From NCBI GenBank assembly GCA_007120685.1, contig SKNG01000192.1:1-5401 (forward strand): a stretch of DNA of 5,401 nt. The letters run 5' to 3'. A program made the position numbers and the translations under genes. Below, one piece after another: positions 4,976 to 5,401 of the stretch (the stretch's first letter is position 1; each line of letters begins with the position of its first letter). Below the pieces are notes generated by a model. The model did not search any database. It was given only the letters and a program-made list of their open reading frames with translations, and was not told where the DNA came from. This DNA is from Paracoccaceae bacterium (lineage in GTDB: Bacteria; Pseudomonadota; Alphaproteobacteria; Rhodobacterales; Rhodobacteraceae).

Positions 4976-5401
4976 TCAGTGGGTCACGAACAGCGTGCCG
5001 GGCAGGTCGCACAGTCTTTCGGCGCCGTGTTCGGTGATGGCGATGCTCTCGGTGATCTCGATCCCGCCGTCATCCAGCCAGAGCGCGGGCATGAAGTGGA
5101 ACACCATGCCCGGTTGCAGCACCGTCATGTCGCCGGCGCGCAGGGACATGGTGCGCTCGCCCCAGTCCGGCGGGTAGCTGAGCCCGATGGAATAGCCGCA
5201 GCGGCTGTCCTTCAGGAAGCCGCGCGCGTTCAGGGCTTCGTTGAAGGCTCGCGCGATGTCATCGCAGGTGTTGCCCGGGTGCGCCTGGGCCAGGGCGGCC
5301 TCGGTCCCGGCCTGAACCGCCGCTTCCGCGCGGCGATACCGCTCGGTCGGCTCGCCGAAGAAAAGCGTGCGCGACAGCGGGCAGTGATAGCGCCTGTAGA
5401 C
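4976..5401 (-). CDS. doeA: M24-family hydrolase, probable ectoine hydrolase DoeA, C-terminal third (5' part outside window)
   Basis: The minus strand is open from the right edge to a TGA at 4978-4976, giving the last 141 residues of a protein that continues beyond the window. It has the M24 creatinase/aminopeptidase (pita-bread) C-terminal fold: RRYHCPLSRTLFFGEPTERY at the start of the fragment, then CGYSIGLSYPPDWGE, LQPGMVFHFMPALWLDD and GGIEITESIAITEHG. The YSIGLSYPPDWGE and FHFMPALW segments are the form I associate with DoeA/EutD, which hydrolyses the ring of the compatible solute ectoine to N-acetyl-diaminobutyrate in ectoine catabolism; generic Xaa-Pro peptidases differ there. The Glu residues in IEITES include the family's late metal ligand. 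Full-length DoeA is about 400 residues, so two thirds are missing. It converges on pleD and shows no link to the signalling genes. A related M24 peptidase of other specificity is the alternative. Confidence 0.75.
   Translation of the reverse strand, partial: VYRRYHCPLSRTLFFGEPTERYRRAEAAVQAGTEAALAQAHPGNTCDDIARAFNEALNARGFLKDSRCGYSIGLSYPPDWGERTMSLRAGDMTVLQPGMVFHFMPALWLDDGGIEITESIAITEHGAERLCDLPGTLFVTH

Noticed and set aside
1..5401. CRISPR array, tRNA/rRNA genes, riboswitch or replication origin
   Set aside because: No regularly spaced direct repeats, no tRNA-like cloverleaf or rRNA signature, and no intergenic gap longer than 171 bp to hold a large structured RNA were seen.

Overview
The window is GC-rich chromosomal DNA. 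The gene set points to an alphaproteobacterium, most likely Rhodobacterales (Paracoccaceae/Roseobacteraceae type). The evidence is a PleD-type response regulator divergent from a DUF3572 gene, an H-NOX/diguanylate cyclase pair, GTTAAC-type CtrA-like half-sites and a DoeA-like ectoine hydrolase. No rRNA marker is present, so this placement is inference from gene content and protein similarity recalled from memory.

Layout, left to right. (1) Bases 1-236 (+) are the C-terminal end of an IS630-family transposase that enters from the left edge. The insertion sequence appears to end just after it. (2) Bases 237-381 are a short spacer with a terminator-like hairpin reading leftward. (3) Four tightly packed minus-strand genes fill 382-3260. 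Read in transcription order they are a DUF3572 protein, a HAD phosphatase, an H-NOX-fold protein, and an HNOBA-GGDEF diguanylate cyclase. The first and last junctions are ATGA stop/start overlaps; the middle junction is a 64-bp gap. (4) A 171-bp divergent control region (3261-3431) contains several GTTAA(C) motifs. (5) pleD (+, 3432-4871) encodes REC, pseudo-REC and GGDEF domains. (6) A 104-bp convergent spacer with a hairpin separates it from (7) the C-terminal third of an M24-family hydrolase resembling ectoine hydrolase DoeA (-, 4976 to the right edge).

The main theme is cyclic-di-GMP signalling. Two complete diguanylate cyclases, both with intact active-site signatures and RxxD inhibitory sites, lie within about 2 kb on opposite strands of one control region. 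One (PleD) is controlled by phosphorylation. The other carries an N-terminal HNOBA domain, the PAS-like domain found between H-NOX and the cyclase in soluble guanylate cyclase, and is translationally coupled to a separate H-NOX protein. The pair therefore resembles a soluble guanylate cyclase split into two polypeptides with the cyclase exchanged for a GGDEF domain.

The most notable observation is that this H-NOX protein appears to lack the residues that define heme binding. By motif alignment the proximal histidine is replaced by proline, and the YxSxR heme-propionate motif reads IxSxP. It may sense something other than NO through heme, or act only as a structural partner. The TTAACC-type half-sites in front of both transcription units would fit cell-cycle/CtrA control, but that is inference.
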